Below, one piece after another: positions 14,258 to 22,455 of a stretch of 33,779 nt of DNA; position 1 is the stretch's first letter, and each line of letters opens with the position of its first letter. Under the pieces are notes generated by a model, which saw nothing but the letters and a program-made list of their open reading frames with translations, ran no database searches and was not told where the DNA came from. The position numbers and the translations under genes are program-made. The DNA comes from Pseudomonas benzenivorans (GTDB lineage: Bacteria; Pseudomonadota; Gammaproteobacteria; Pseudomonadales; Pseudomonadaceae), in contig NZ_FNCT01000026.1 in assembly GCF_900100495.1 (NCBI RefSeq), positions 1 to 33,779 of the forward strand. Direction: 5' to 3'.

Positions 14258-15223
14258 ATGCCCTTCGTCACCGAACTGAAAACCTTCGCCGCCCTCGGCA
14301 CCGGCGTGATCGGCGCCGGCTGGATCGCCCGCGCCCTGGCCCACGGCCTCGACGTGCTGGCCTGGGACCCGGCGCCCGGCGCCGAGGCGGCGTTGCGCGC
14401 GCGCATCGCCAACGCCTGGCCGGCCTTGCAGCAGCAGGGCCTGGCGCCCGGCGCTGCGCAGGAGCGCCTGCGGTTCGTCGCCAGCCTCGAGGACTGTGTC
14501 CGCGAGGCCGACTTTATCCAGGAAAGCGCGCCGGAACGCCTCGAGCTCAAGTGCGAGCTGCACGCCAAAATCAGCGCCGCGGCGCGCCCCAATGTGCTTA
14601 TCGGCTCGAGCACCTCGGGCCTGCTGCCCAGCGAGTTCTACGAAGGTGCCGTGCAGCCCGAGCGCTGCCTGGTCGGCCACCCGTTCAACCCGGTCTACCT
14701 GCTGCCGCTGGTGGAAGTGGTCGGCGGCGCGCAGACCGCGCCGGCGGCGGTGCAGGCGGCGATGACAGTCTATGAATCGCTGGGCATGCGCCCGCTGCAC
14801 GTACGCAAGGAAGTCCCCGGTTTCATCGCCGACCGCCTGCTCGAGGCGCTCTGGCGCGAGGCGCTGCACCTGGTCAACGACGGCGTCGCCAGCACCGGCG
14901 AGATCGACGACGCGATCCGCTTCGGCGCCGGCCTGCGCTGGTCGTTCATGGGCAGCTTCCTGACCTACACCCTGGCCGGCGGCGATGCCGGCATGCGCCA
15001 CTTCATGGCGCAGTTCGGCCCGGCCCTGCAGCTGCCCTGGACCTACCTGCAGGCGCCGGAACTGACCGAGGCGCTGATCGACCAGGTGGTCGAAGGCACC
15101 GCCGAACAGCAGGGCGAGCGCAGCATCGCCGAGCTGGAACGCTACCGCGACGACTGCCTGCTGGCGGTGCTCGGGGCGATCCGCGAGACCAAGCGCAAGC
15201 ATGGCTTCGCCTTCGCCGAATAG
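14258..15223 (+). CDS. cdhA: CdhA, L-carnitine 3-dehydrogenase
   Basis: 321 residues, the same length as the Pseudomonas enzyme. It oxidises L-carnitine to 3-dehydrocarnitine with NAD+. It has a 3-hydroxyacyl-CoA dehydrogenase fold: N-terminal Rossmann motif ALGTGVIGAGWIARALAHG (about 11-29), FIQESAPERLELK, and the catalytic region VGHPFNPVYLLPLVEVVGG with its His; then KEVPGFIADRLLEALWREAL, which begins the helical domain. The ATG at 14258 has CAGGAG just upstream; a much longer in-frame read-through exists but overlaps cdhC in another frame and is not real. Some species fuse this enzyme to the betainyl-CoA thioesterase; here the two are separate genes. Confidence 0.93.
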   Translation: MPFVTELKTFAALGTGVIGAGWIARALAHGLDVLAWDPAPGAEAALRARIANAWPALQQQGLAPGAAQERLRFVASLEDCVREADFIQESAPERLELKCELHAKISAAARPNVLIGSSTSGLLPSEFYEGAVQPERCLVGHPFNPVYLLPLVEVVGGAQTAPAAVQAAMTVYESLGMRPLHVRKEVPGFIADRLLEALWREALHLVNDGVASTGEIDDAIRFGAGLRWSFMGSFLTYTLAGGDAGMRHFMAQFGPALQLPWTYLQAPELTEALIDQVVEGTAEQQGERSIAELERYRDDCLLAVLGAIRETKRKHGFAFAE

Positions 15224-15240
15224 GCGGGCGCAGACGCTCT

Positions 15241-15322
15241 GTGGGAAGGGTGGGGCGCCTAGCCTTTAGCCGCGATACATTGACCCTGTCGCGGCTAATG
15301 CCCCTCCCACAACCCCTCCCAC
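15241..15322. repeat. REP-like palindrome, family A, between cdhA and cdhB
   Basis: GTGGGAAGGG opens; the inner stem is TAGCCGCGA with TCGCGGCTA; it closes with CCCCTCCCACAA repeated twice in tandem (15301-15322). Confidence 0.78.
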
Positions 15323-15362
15323 AACCCGGCACCACACTGCGAAACCAAGGGAAACCCCCTCC

Positions 15363-15827
15363 ATGCTCACTACCTACCGCACCGCCATCCTGCCCGAGTG
15401 GGTCGATTACAACGGCCATCTGCGCGATGCCTTCTACCTGCTGATCTTCAGCTACGCCAGCGACGCGCTGATGGACCGGCTCGGCCTCGACGAAGCGGGG
15501 CGGGCGCGCAGCGGCCACACCCTGTACACCCTGGAGTGCCACCTCAACTACCTGGCCGAGGTCAAGCTCGGCCAGGTCGTCGAGGTGCGCACCCAGTTGC
15601 TGGCCCATGACCGCAAGCGTCTGCATATCCACCATGGCCTCTATGCCCCGGGCGGCGAGCAGTTGCTGGCGGCCAGCGAACAGATGCTGATGAATATCGA
15701 CCGCGCCAGCGGCCGCTCTGCGCCTTTCGACAGCGCGGTGCTGGCGCTCGTGCAGGCGCTGTATGAGTTGCAGCGCGATCTGCCCCGGCCGGTCCACGTC
15801 GCCCGGGTCATCGGCCTGCCCGCCTGA
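15363..15827 (+). CDS. cdhB: CdhB-type betainyl-CoA thioesterase
   Basis: 154 residues, a single hotdog-fold thioesterase of the 4-hydroxybenzoyl-CoA thioesterase type. It would hydrolyse betainyl-CoA to glycine betaine, completing carnitine breakdown. The signature is EWVDYNGHLRDAFYLLIFSYASD (residues about 11-33), where the Asp/Asn-Gly-His segment precedes the central helix, followed by the strands TLECHLNYLAEVKLGQVVEV and RLHIHHGLY. The start at 15363 has AAGGG upstream. It is the last gene of the caiX operon; a hairpin follows about 40 bp later. The assignment comes from fold plus context; alone the sequence would only say hotdog thioesterase. Confidence 0.88.
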   Translation: MLTTYRTAILPEWVDYNGHLRDAFYLLIFSYASDALMDRLGLDEAGRARSGHTLYTLECHLNYLAEVKLGQVVEVRTQLLAHDRKRLHIHHGLYAPGGEQLLAASEQMLMNIDRASGRSAPFDSAVLALVQALYELQRDLPRPVHVARVIGLPA

Positions 15828-15862
15828 AGGTGCTGGCCGCCACGACAGCTAAAACGCGCGCA

Positions 15863-15887
15863 TAAAAAAGGGAGCCACGAGGCTCCC
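15863..15887 (-). terminator. Rho-independent terminator of the sox-fdhA operon
   Basis: GGGAGCC (15870-15876) pairs with GGCTCCC (15881-15887); read on the minus strand the stem is followed by a run of six T. It lies 54 bp beyond the fdhA stop and may also slow transcripts coming from cdhB on the other strand. Confidence 0.85.
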
Positions 15888-15940
15888 ACAAGACTGGCGC
15901 CGCCCACACGCGGGGGCGGCCCAGGGTCAGGCATGGTGGG

Positions 15941-17140
15941 TCAGGCGGCGCTGAACAGCTTGTGCGGGTCGATGACGAATTTCTTCGGCACCCCGGCATC
16001 GAACTCGCCGTAGCCCTGCGGAGCCTGATCCAGGCTGATCACCTGCACGCCGACCACTTCGGCGATATTGATGCGGTCCCACATGATCGCCTGCATCAGC
16101 TGGCGGTTGTACTTCATCACCGGGGTCTGGCCGGTGTGGAAGCTGTGCGACTTGGCCCAGCCGAGGCCGAAGCGGATGCTCAGGGCACCGATCTTCGCCG
16201 CCGCGTCCACTGCGCCCGGGTCCTCGGTCACGTACAGGCCGGGGATGCCGATCTTGCCGGCCACCCGGGTAATCTGCATCAGCGAGTTGAGCACGGTGGC
16301 CGGGGCCTCGTGCTGCACGCCTTCATGGCCATGACCGCGGGCCTCGAAGCCCACGCAGTCGACCGCGCAGTCGACCTCCGGCTCGCCCAGCAGGGCGGCG
16401 ACCTGCTCGTGCAGCGGGGTGTCCAGCGACAGGTCGGCGATCTCGAAGCCCTGGGCCTTGGCGTGGGCCAGGCGCACCGGGTTGACGTCGCCGACGATGA
16501 CCACGGCGGCACCGAGCAGGCGCGCCGAGGCGGCGGCGGCCAGGCCGACCGGACCGGCACCGGCGATATACACGCTGCTGCCCGGGCCGACGCCGGCGGT
16601 GACCGCGCCGTGGTAGCCGGTCGGCAGGATGTCGGACAGGCAGGTCAGGTCGCGGATCTTCTCCATCGCCTTGTCGCGGTTGGGCAGCTTGAGCAGGTTG
16701 AAGTCGGCGTAGGGCACCAGCACGTACTCGGCCTGGCCGCCGGTCCAGTCGCCCATGTCGACGTAGCCGTAGGCGCCGCCGGCGCGCGCCGGGTTGACCG
16801 TCAGGCACACCCCGGTGTGCTGTTCCTTGCACGAACGGCAGCGGCCGCAGGCGACGTTGAACGGCACCGAGACCAGGTCGCCGATCTGCAGGTTCTCGAC
16901 GTCGCGGCCCTTCTCGATCACCTCGCCGGTGATCTCGTGGCCCAGCACCAGGCCGACCTGGGCGGTGGTACGGCCACGGACCATATGCTGGTCGGAGCCG
17001 CAGATGTTGGTGGACACCACGCGCAGGATGACCCCGTGCTCAATCTTCTTGCCGCGCGGATCCTGCATTTTCGGATAGTCGATCTTCTGCACCTCGACCT
17101 TGCCTTGGCCGAGATAGACGACACCACGATTACCGGACAT
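15941..17140 (-). CDS. fdhA: Glutathione-independent formaldehyde dehydrogenase
   Basis: 399 residues, the length of the P. putida enzyme. It oxidises formaldehyde to formate with tightly bound NAD and no thiol cofactor, detoxifying the formaldehyde released by DgcAB and sarcosine oxidase. It is a zinc medium-chain dehydrogenase: catalytic zinc ligands Cys47, His68, Glu69 (ICGSD, LGHEITG) and Asp170; structural zinc Cys98/101/104/112 (ACGRCRSCKEQHTGVC); Rossmann motif AGAGPVGLAA (193-202). Start ATG 17140 has AAAGGAG close upstream, and a 7-bp stem can cover that ribosome site. It is the last gene of the glyA-sox-purU-fdhA operon, before a strong terminator. Confidence 0.95.
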   Translation of the reverse strand: MSGNRGVVYLGQGKVEVQKIDYPKMQDPRGKKIEHGVILRVVSTNICGSDQHMVRGRTTAQVGLVLGHEITGEVIEKGRDVENLQIGDLVSVPFNVACGRCRSCKEQHTGVCLTVNPARAGGAYGYVDMGDWTGGQAEYVLVPYADFNLLKLPNRDKAMEKIRDLTCLSDILPTGYHGAVTAGVGPGSSVYIAGAGPVGLAAAASARLLGAAVVIVGDVNPVRLAHAKAQGFEIADLSLDTPLHEQVAALLGEPEVDCAVDCVGFEARGHGHEGVQHEAPATVLNSLMQITRVAGKIGIPGLYVTEDPGAVDAAAKIGALSIRFGLGWAKSHSFHTGQTPVMKYNRQLMQAIMWDRINIAEVVGVQVISLDQAPQGYGEFDAGVPKKFVIDPHKLFSAA

Positions 17141-17148
17141 AGGTTTTT

Positions 17149-17174
17149 CTCCTTTGTTGTTGTGGATACAAAGG
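17149..17174 (-). promoter_or_regulatory. Stem-loop overlapping the fdhA ribosome-binding site
   Basis: CCTTTGT (17151-17157) is complementary to ACAAAGG (17168-17174) with a 10-nt spacer. In the minus-strand transcript the downstream arm contains the AAAGGAG ribosome site of fdhA, so the stem could hold it closed. The stem is short and AT-rich, so it would be only marginally stable. Confidence 0.4.
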
Positions 17175-17252
17175 CGCGACCACAACGGCCACGCGGCCTT
17201 GCACTGGAGCTTGGATCTGTGGCGGGCCGAGGAATTGGCAGTCGGCTCCGCC

Positions 17253-17320
17253 GGTGGCCCGGAGGCAATCCGGGGGAAATCTGTGCAGCGATGAGCGCTC
17301 CCGGATTGCATCCGGGCTAC
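17253..17320. repeat. Double family C palindrome between purU and fdhA
   Basis: GGCCCGGAGGCAATCCGGGG at the left and CCCGGATTGCATCCGGGCTA at the right, separated by about 24 bp; each is itself a palindrome and the two are inverted to each other. Confidence 0.72.
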
Positions 17321-17331
17321 AAAAACCAGGA

Positions 17332-18195
17332 TCAGGCGTGCAGCACCACGGTACGGTTGGCGTTGAGGAACACCCGCCGCTCGAGGTGGTAGCCGATCGC
17401 CTTGGCCAGGGTCTGGCACTCGATGTCGCGGCCCTTGGCGATCAGGTCCTCGGGGTAGTGGGCATGGTCCACCGACTCCACGCCCTGGGCGATGATCGGC
17501 CCCTCGTCGAGGTCGTTGTTGATGTAGTGGGCGGTGGCGCCGACCAGCTTGACGCCCTTCTGGTACGCCTGGTGGTAGGGCTTGGCGCCCTTGAAGCCGG
17601 GCAGCAGCGAGTGGTGGATGTTGATCGCCCAGCCGTCCAGCTTGCGGCACAGCTCGGGCGAGAGCACCTGCATATAGCGGGCTAATACGACCAATTCCGC
17701 GCCGGTCTCCTCGATCACCTGCAGCACCTTGCGCTCCTGCGCCGGCTTGTCGTGCGGATCGAGGGGGAAGTGGTGATAGGGGATGCCGTGCCAGCGCGCC
17801 AGCGGCTCCAGGTCCGGGTGATTGGACACCACCGCCACCACGTCCATGCCCAGGTGGCCGATGCGCTGGCGATAGAGCAGGTCGTTGAGGCAATGGTCGG
17901 CCTTGCTCACCATCAGCACCACCTTGGCCCGGTAGCCCGGCGGGGTCAGTTCGGTGTGCATGGCGAACGGCGCCAGGCGCTCCTGCAAGCCGGCGCGGAA
18001 GGCCTGCTCGTCGAAGCCGTCGGGTTGGCGGAACTCGACGCGAATGAAGAAGCGCGCGGACAACCGATCATCGAACGAGTGGTGCTCGGTGACGTAGCAG
18101 CGTTGCTCGAACAGGAAGCGCGTCACCGCATCCACGGTACCGAGCACGCTCGGGCAATGGGCGGTGAGGATCCAGGTATCGGGGGTGCGGCTCAT
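17332..18195 (-). CDS. purU: Formyltetrahydrofolate deformylase
   Basis: 287 residues. It hydrolyses 10-formyl-tetrahydrofolate to formate and free tetrahydrofolate, recycling the folate that accepts the C1 unit of sarcosine. An N-terminal ACT-like domain (1 to about 85) is followed by a formyltransferase domain (about 90-275) with INIHHSLLPGFKGAKPY at 191-207 and YINNDLDEGPII at 224-235, which hold the conserved His and Asp. Start ATG 18195 has ACGGAG 6 bp upstream. It is the pathway-linked copy (purU2-type) next to soxG and fdhA, as in P. aeruginosa; a second purU elsewhere would be expected. Confidence 0.94.
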   Translation of the reverse strand: MSRTPDTWILTAHCPSVLGTVDAVTRFLFEQRCYVTEHHSFDDRLSARFFIRVEFRQPDGFDEQAFRAGLQERLAPFAMHTELTPPGYRAKVVLMVSKADHCLNDLLYRQRIGHLGMDVVAVVSNHPDLEPLARWHGIPYHHFPLDPHDKPAQERKVLQVIEETGAELVVLARYMQVLSPELCRKLDGWAINIHHSLLPGFKGAKPYHQAYQKGVKLVGATAHYINNDLDEGPIIAQGVESVDHAHYPEDLIAKGRDIECQTLAKAIGYHLERRVFLNANRTVVLHA

Positions 18196-18216
18196 AAAAA
18201 ACTCCGTTGCTGTTCA

Positions 18217-18380
18217 CCCCTCTCCCCCCGGGAGAGGGGCCGGGGGTGAGGGTTCTTGAAGGCATTGCGGTCTGCTTTTGTAAGCTTTGGCTTTCTTTCC
18301 CTCACCCCAGCCCTCGGCTTGGGCATCCTGCGTCGCCCTACCTCCTGCATCCATGCAGTCGTCTCCCGGAGGGAGAGGGG
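18217..18380. repeat. Inverted pair of family B palindromes, the second split by about 46 bp
   Basis: The first copy (18217-18252) is regular. The second begins normally at 18299 (CCCTCACCCCAGCCCTC), is interrupted by about 46 bp starting at 18316 that contain a CTGCATCCATGCAG palindrome, and resumes as CTCCCGGAGGGAGAGGGG up to 18380. It lies between soxG and purU. Confidence 0.7.
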
Positions 18381-18396
18381 GCCGTCCGCGTGTACC

Positions 18397-19026
18397 TCAG
18401 GCCTTGATCGCCAGCCCATACTCGGCGCTGGCATCCTGCAGCCACAGCCAGATGTAGTCGGCGAAGCTGCGCCGCACCAGCAGTTCCCAGGTCTCCTCGC
18501 CGGTGCGGCGGATCACCAGTTGCGACTTGGCGAACACCGTGCCGACTGCCTTGCCGACCGGGAAGTTGCTCGGGTGCACGTCGTAGGAGCTGGACTTCAT
18601 CAGCACTTCGCGGGCCTTGGGGCCGGCCAGTTCGAGGATGGTCTGGCCGCCGCTGACGTTGACCAGCGACACGTGCTGCCCGGCCAGGGCCTCGCGCAGT
18701 CGCTGTTCGGTGGCGAACTCGCTGCCGCCCGGCACGATCAGCAGCCACTCGTCCGGGCCCAGCCACTGCAGCGAGGCGTCGGCGTTGGCCACCAGGGTCA
18801 GCGCCACCGGCAGTTCCAGACCCAGGGCCTTGTGCACGCCGCCGGCGAAGTCCGGGTCGCTGGCGTCGCCGCGCAGGGTCAGGTGACCGAGCAGCTTCTT
18901 CTCGCGCAGGGTCACCCCGGCGCTGTTCTTGCCCTTGCGCGCCAGCTCGTCGAGACCGGCGTGGAACAGCGGCGACTCGGCCCGGCCGCTGTCGGGGCGT
19001 TGCTTGTAGACATTGACGTTAGACAT
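18397..19026 (-). CDS. soxG: Sarcosine oxidase gamma subunit
   Basis: 209 residues, normal for the gamma subunit of heterotetrameric sarcosine oxidase, which helps to hold the alpha and beta subunits together. The fold is related to the GcvT/YgfZ family; visible family segments are SPLFHAGLDELA, VTLREKKLLGHLTLRGD, WLGPDEWLLIVPGG and SGGQTILELAGPKAREVLMKS. ATG 19026 is chosen because it gives the family N-terminus MSNVNVYKQ and overlaps the soxA stop by 8 bp, a sign of translational coupling; an upstream ATG at 19050 would lie deeper inside soxA. No enzyme motif of its own is expected. Confidence 0.93.
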   Translation of the reverse strand: MSNVNVYKQRPDSGRAESPLFHAGLDELARKGKNSAGVTLREKKLLGHLTLRGDASDPDFAGGVHKALGLELPVALTLVANADASLQWLGPDEWLLIVPGGSEFATEQRLREALAGQHVSLVNVSGGQTILELAGPKAREVLMKSSSYDVHPSNFPVGKAVGTVFAKSQLVIRRTGEETWELLVRRSFADYIWLWLQDASAEYGLAIKA

Positions 19027-22000
19027 TCTGGCGATCCCCTTTCGGGTCATAGAACACGGGGCTGACGATTTCGGCTTCGATCACGCTGCCATCCACCAGC
19101 GGCGCGAACACCCGCTCGCCGATGCGCTTGAGGCCGCCCTTGACCAGGGCCATGGCGAAGGAATAGTTCATCGCCGCACTCATGTAGCTGGAGGTGACAT
19201 GACCGACCATGGTCATCGGAATCGACTGTTTCGGGTCGAACACCAACTGCGCGCCTTCCGGCAGCACCTTGTTCGGATCAACCGGCTTGAGGCCGACCAG
19301 CTGCTTGCGGTTTTCCTTGAGGCAGTCCTCGCGGTTCATCCCGCGCCAGCCGATCCAGGAGAAAGGTTTAGTGCGACCGACGCACCAGCCCATGCCGAGG
19401 TCGTCCGGGGTCACCGAGCCGTCGGTGTCCTGACCGACGATGATGAAGCCCTTCTCGGCGCGCAGCACGTGCATGGTCTCGGTGCCGTAGGGGGTCAGGC
19501 CGTGCTTCTGGCCGGCGGCGACGATCTTCTCCCACACGCCCAGGGCGTAGTCGGCCTGGACGTTGACTTCGTAGCTCAGCTCGCCGGTGAAGGAGATGCG
19601 GAACACCCGCGCCGGCACGCCGCCGACCTGGCCTTCCTTCCAGCTCATGAACGGGAAGGCATCCTTGTCCAGGTCGATGTCGGTGACCTCGGCCAGCAGC
19701 TTGCGGCTGTTGGGCCCGGACAGGGTCATGGTCGCCCAGTGGTCGGTAACCGAGGTGAAGTACACCTTCAGCTCCGGCCACTCGGTCTGGTGGTAGATCT
19801 CCAGCCATTCCAGCACCCGTGCCGCACCGCCGGTGGTGGTGGTCATCAGGAAGTGGTTGTCGGCCAGGCAGGCGGTCACGCCGTCGTCGAAGACCATGCC
19901 GTCTTCCTTGCACATCAGGCCGTAGCGCGCCTTGCCCACGTCCAGCTTGGTCCAGGCGTTGGTATAGACGCGGTTGAGGAACTCGCGCGCATCCGGGCCC
20001 TGGATGTCGATCTTGCCGAGGGTCGAGGCATCGAGGATGCCGACGGTGTCGCGCACCGCCAGGCACTCGCGGCCCACCGCGGCATGCAGGTCTTCACCGG
20101 CCTTCGGGAAGTACCAGGGGCGCTTCCACTGGCCGACGTCCTCGAACTCGGCGCCATTCTGCAGGTGCCACCGGTGCAGCGCGGTGTAGCGCTTGGGCTC
20201 GAACAGCTCGCCGCAGTGGCGCCCGGCGACGGCGCCGAAGGTCACCGGGGTGTAGTTCGGGCGGAACATGGTGGTGCCCATCTCGGGGATGCTGATCCCC
20301 AGCGAACGGGCGGCGATGGCCAGGCCGTTGATGTTGCCCAGCTTGCCCTGGTCGGTGCCGAAGCCCAGCGCGGTGTAGCGCTTGACGTGCTCGACAGACT
20401 CGAAGCCCTCGCGGGTGGCCAGCTCGATGCCGGCGGCGGTGACGTCGTTCTGCAGGTCGACGAACTGCTTGGGCGCGCGTGCGGTGGACTTGTCGTGGGG
20501 CACCTGGAACAGCGCCAGGCTGGGCTCTTCGTGGCGACCGAAGATCTTCGGCAACTCGCCACTGGCGGCGGCGAAACCGGCTTCGCTGGCGGCCTTGATG
20601 CCGGCGGCGCAACCATCGGCGAGCACCTCGCCGAGGGCGAACACGCCATTCACCGCACCGGCGCAGAGCCGCTGCTGGAAGCCCTCGCCGGGAACGAAGG
20701 CGAGGATGTCCTGGCGCCACACCGGCTTGCCGCCGAGGTGCGAAGCCAGGTGCACCACCGGGCTGTAGCCGCCGGAGCTGGCCACCAGGTCGCAGTCCAG
20801 CCAGTCGCCGGGGCTCCTGACCTTGAGCGCCTGCGGATCGATGCGCGCCACTCGCGCCGCGCTGACGCGCTTGCTGCCACGGGTTTCGATGACCGCGCTG
20901 CCGGTGATCACGCGCAGGCCCTTGGCCCGTGCTTCCTCGACCCAGGCGCCCTTCGGGTTGGCTCGCGCATCGGCGATGGCCACCACCTGCAGTCCGGCTT
21001 CCAGCCAGTCCAGGGCCACCCGGTAGGCGTAGTCGTTGGTGGTCGACAGCAGCAGGCGCTTGCCCGGCGCCACGCCATAACGGCGCACGTAGGTGGATAC
21101 CGCGCCGGCCAGCATGTTGCCCGGCACGTCGTTGTTCGAGTAGACCAGCGGCCGCTCGTGGGCGCCGGTGGCCAGCACCACGCGCTTGGCACGCACCCGG
21201 TGCAGGCGCTGGCGCACCTGCCCGATGGGCGCGACTTCGCCGAGGTGATCGGTGAGGCGCTGATGGATGGTGAGGAAATTGTGGTCGTGGTAGCCGTGCA
21301 CGGTGGCGCGCGGCAGCAGGGTCACCTCCGGCATGCCGGCCAGTTCGGCGAGGGCCTTGGCCACCCAGTCGCTGGCCGGTTTGCCGTCGAGGGTTTCGCG
21401 GCTGTCGAGCAGATGACCACCGAACTCTTCCTGTTCGTCGGCGAGGATCACCCGCGCCCCGCTACGCCCGGCCGCCAGCGCGGCCGCCAGGCCGGCGGCA
21501 CCGCCGCCGACCACCAGCACGTCGCAGTGCTGGTTCAGGTAGTCGTAGCTGTCCGGATCATTTTCCTTCGGCGCGCGACCGAGGCCGGCGGCCTTGCGGA
21601 TGTACTTCTCGTAGGTCAGCCAGAGGTTCTGCGGGTACATGAAGGTCTTGTAGTAGAACCCCGGCGGCATCATGCCGCCGCCGACCTTGCCGAGAATGCC
21701 CATCAGGTCGGTGTTGACGCTCGGCCAGCCGTTCACGCTGCTGGCCACCAGGCCGGCATACAGTGCCTGCTGGGTGGCACGCACGTTGGGGATCTGTGCC
21801 GCTTCGGTCGAACCGATCTGCAGCACGGCGTTCGGCTCTTCGGCGCCGGCGGCGACGATGCCGCGTGGGCGCGAGTACTTGAAGCTGCGCCCGACCACGT
21901 CGACGCCGTTGGCCAGCAGCGCGGCGGCCAGGGTGTCGCCGGCGAAACCCTGGTAGGTCTGGCCGTTGAAGCTGAAGTTCAGCGGCTGGCTGCGGTCGAT

Positions 22001-22036
22001 GCGGCCACCCTGGGAAAGACGATTGACCTGGCTCAT
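19019..22036 (-). CDS. soxA: Sarcosine oxidase alpha subunit
   Basis: 1005 residues. With SoxB, SoxD and SoxG it oxidises sarcosine to glycine, giving hydrogen peroxide and 5,10-methylene-tetrahydrofolate (or formaldehyde). Order of domains: a ferredoxin-like (2Fe-2S-type fold) domain at about 20-100 (SFNGQTYQGFAGDTLAAALL), an NAD-binding pyridine nucleotide-disulfide fold with VLVVGGGAAGLAAALAAG at 173-190, and a C-terminal aminomethyltransferase (GcvT-like) folate domain from about 600 (LNRVYTNAWTKLDVGKARYG; LSGPNSRKLLAEV; GTETMHVLRAEKG). The start overlaps the soxD stop by 4 bp, with AAGGAG 7 bp upstream. The full length and all domains are present. Confidence 0.96.
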   Translation of the reverse strand: MSQVNRLSQGGRIDRSQPLNFSFNGQTYQGFAGDTLAAALLANGVDVVGRSFKYSRPRGIVAAGAEEPNAVLQIGSTEAAQIPNVRATQQALYAGLVASSVNGWPSVNTDLMGILGKVGGGMMPPGFYYKTFMYPQNLWLTYEKYIRKAAGLGRAPKENDPDSYDYLNQHCDVLVVGGGAAGLAAALAAGRSGARVILADEQEEFGGHLLDSRETLDGKPASDWVAKALAELAGMPEVTLLPRATVHGYHDHNFLTIHQRLTDHLGEVAPIGQVRQRLHRVRAKRVVLATGAHERPLVYSNNDVPGNMLAGAVSTYVRRYGVAPGKRLLLSTTNDYAYRVALDWLEAGLQVVAIADARANPKGAWVEEARAKGLRVITGSAVIETRGSKRVSAARVARIDPQALKVRSPGDWLDCDLVASSGGYSPVVHLASHLGGKPVWRQDILAFVPGEGFQQRLCAGAVNGVFALGEVLADGCAAGIKAASEAGFAAASGELPKIFGRHEEPSLALFQVPHDKSTARAPKQFVDLQNDVTAAGIELATREGFESVEHVKRYTALGFGTDQGKLGNINGLAIAARSLGISIPEMGTTMFRPNYTPVTFGAVAGRHCGELFEPKRYTALHRWHLQNGAEFEDVGQWKRPWYFPKAGEDLHAAVGRECLAVRDTVGILDASTLGKIDIQGPDAREFLNRVYTNAWTKLDVGKARYGLMCKEDGMVFDDGVTACLADNHFLMTTTTGGAARVLEWLEIYHQTEWPELKVYFTSVTDHWATMTLSGPNSRKLLAEVTDIDLDKDAFPFMSWKEGQVGGVPARVFRISFTGELSYEVNVQADYALGVWEKIVAAGQKHGLTPYGTETMHVLRAEKGFIIVGQDTDGSVTPDDLGMGWCVGRTKPFSWIGWRGMNREDCLKENRKQLVGLKPVDPNKVLPEGAQLVFDPKQSIPMTMVGHVTSSYMSAAMNYSFAMALVKGGLKRIGERVFAPLVDGSVIEAEIVSPVFYDPKGDRQNV

Positions 22037-22359
22037 GCCGTTACTCCTTGGTCGACGGCCTTCTTCGCGGCGACGCTGGCTTCAGTCACGCTGGGCCGTT
22101 CGCCGATCTTGTAGGTTTCGAGGATTTCGTAGGTCACCGTGTGCCGGGTGACGTTGAAGTACTGGCGGCAGCCGGCGGCGTGCACCCACAGTTCGTGGTG
22201 AATGCCGCGCGGGTTGTCGCGGAAGAAGATGTAGTCGCCCCACTCCTCGTCGGTGCAGGCGTTCGGATCCAGCGGGCGCGGGATGTGGGCCTGGCCCTTG
22301 GCGTGGAATTCCTCTTCGGAACGCAGCTCACCGCAGTGAGGGCAGAAAATATGCAGCAT
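22033..22359 (-). CDS. soxD: Sarcosine oxidase delta subunit
   Basis: 108 residues, the usual delta-subunit size. It is the small zinc-binding subunit of the heterotetramer. The N-terminal CPHCGELRSEEEFHAKGQAH gives two cysteines and histidines for zinc, and HAAGCRQYFNVTRHT completes the site. DEEWGDYIFFRDNPRG is a strongly conserved family block. The start at 22359 has a full AGGAGG ribosome site; the stop overlaps soxA by 4 bp. A single family B palindrome fills the 96-bp gap to soxB. Confidence 0.95.
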   Translation of the reverse strand: MLHIFCPHCGELRSEEEFHAKGQAHIPRPLDPNACTDEEWGDYIFFRDNPRGIHHELWVHAAGCRQYFNVTRHTVTYEILETYKIGERPSVTEASVAAKKAVDQGVTA

Positions 22360-22376
22360 GGTCGGTACCTCCTAAG

Positions 22377-22414
22377 CCCCCTCTCCCCGTTGGGGAGAGG
22401 GCTGGGGTGAGGGG
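22377..22414. repeat. Single family B palindrome between soxB and soxD
   Basis: CCCCTCTCCCC and GGGGAGAGGG arms followed by CTGGGGTGAGGGG; an unpaired copy, unlike the inverted pairs elsewhere in the window. Confidence 0.8.
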
Positions 22415-22455
22415 TTGGCCTCACCAGACGATCAAGTTGTGGGAGCGGGTGCTAA

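Noticed and set aside
19013..22114. Open frame of over 1000 codons on the plus strand opposite soxA and soxD
   Set aside because: High-GC codon bias leaves the complementary frame open. The minus strand encodes a full-length sarcosine oxidase alpha subunit with all domains, and the opposite translation resembles nothing.
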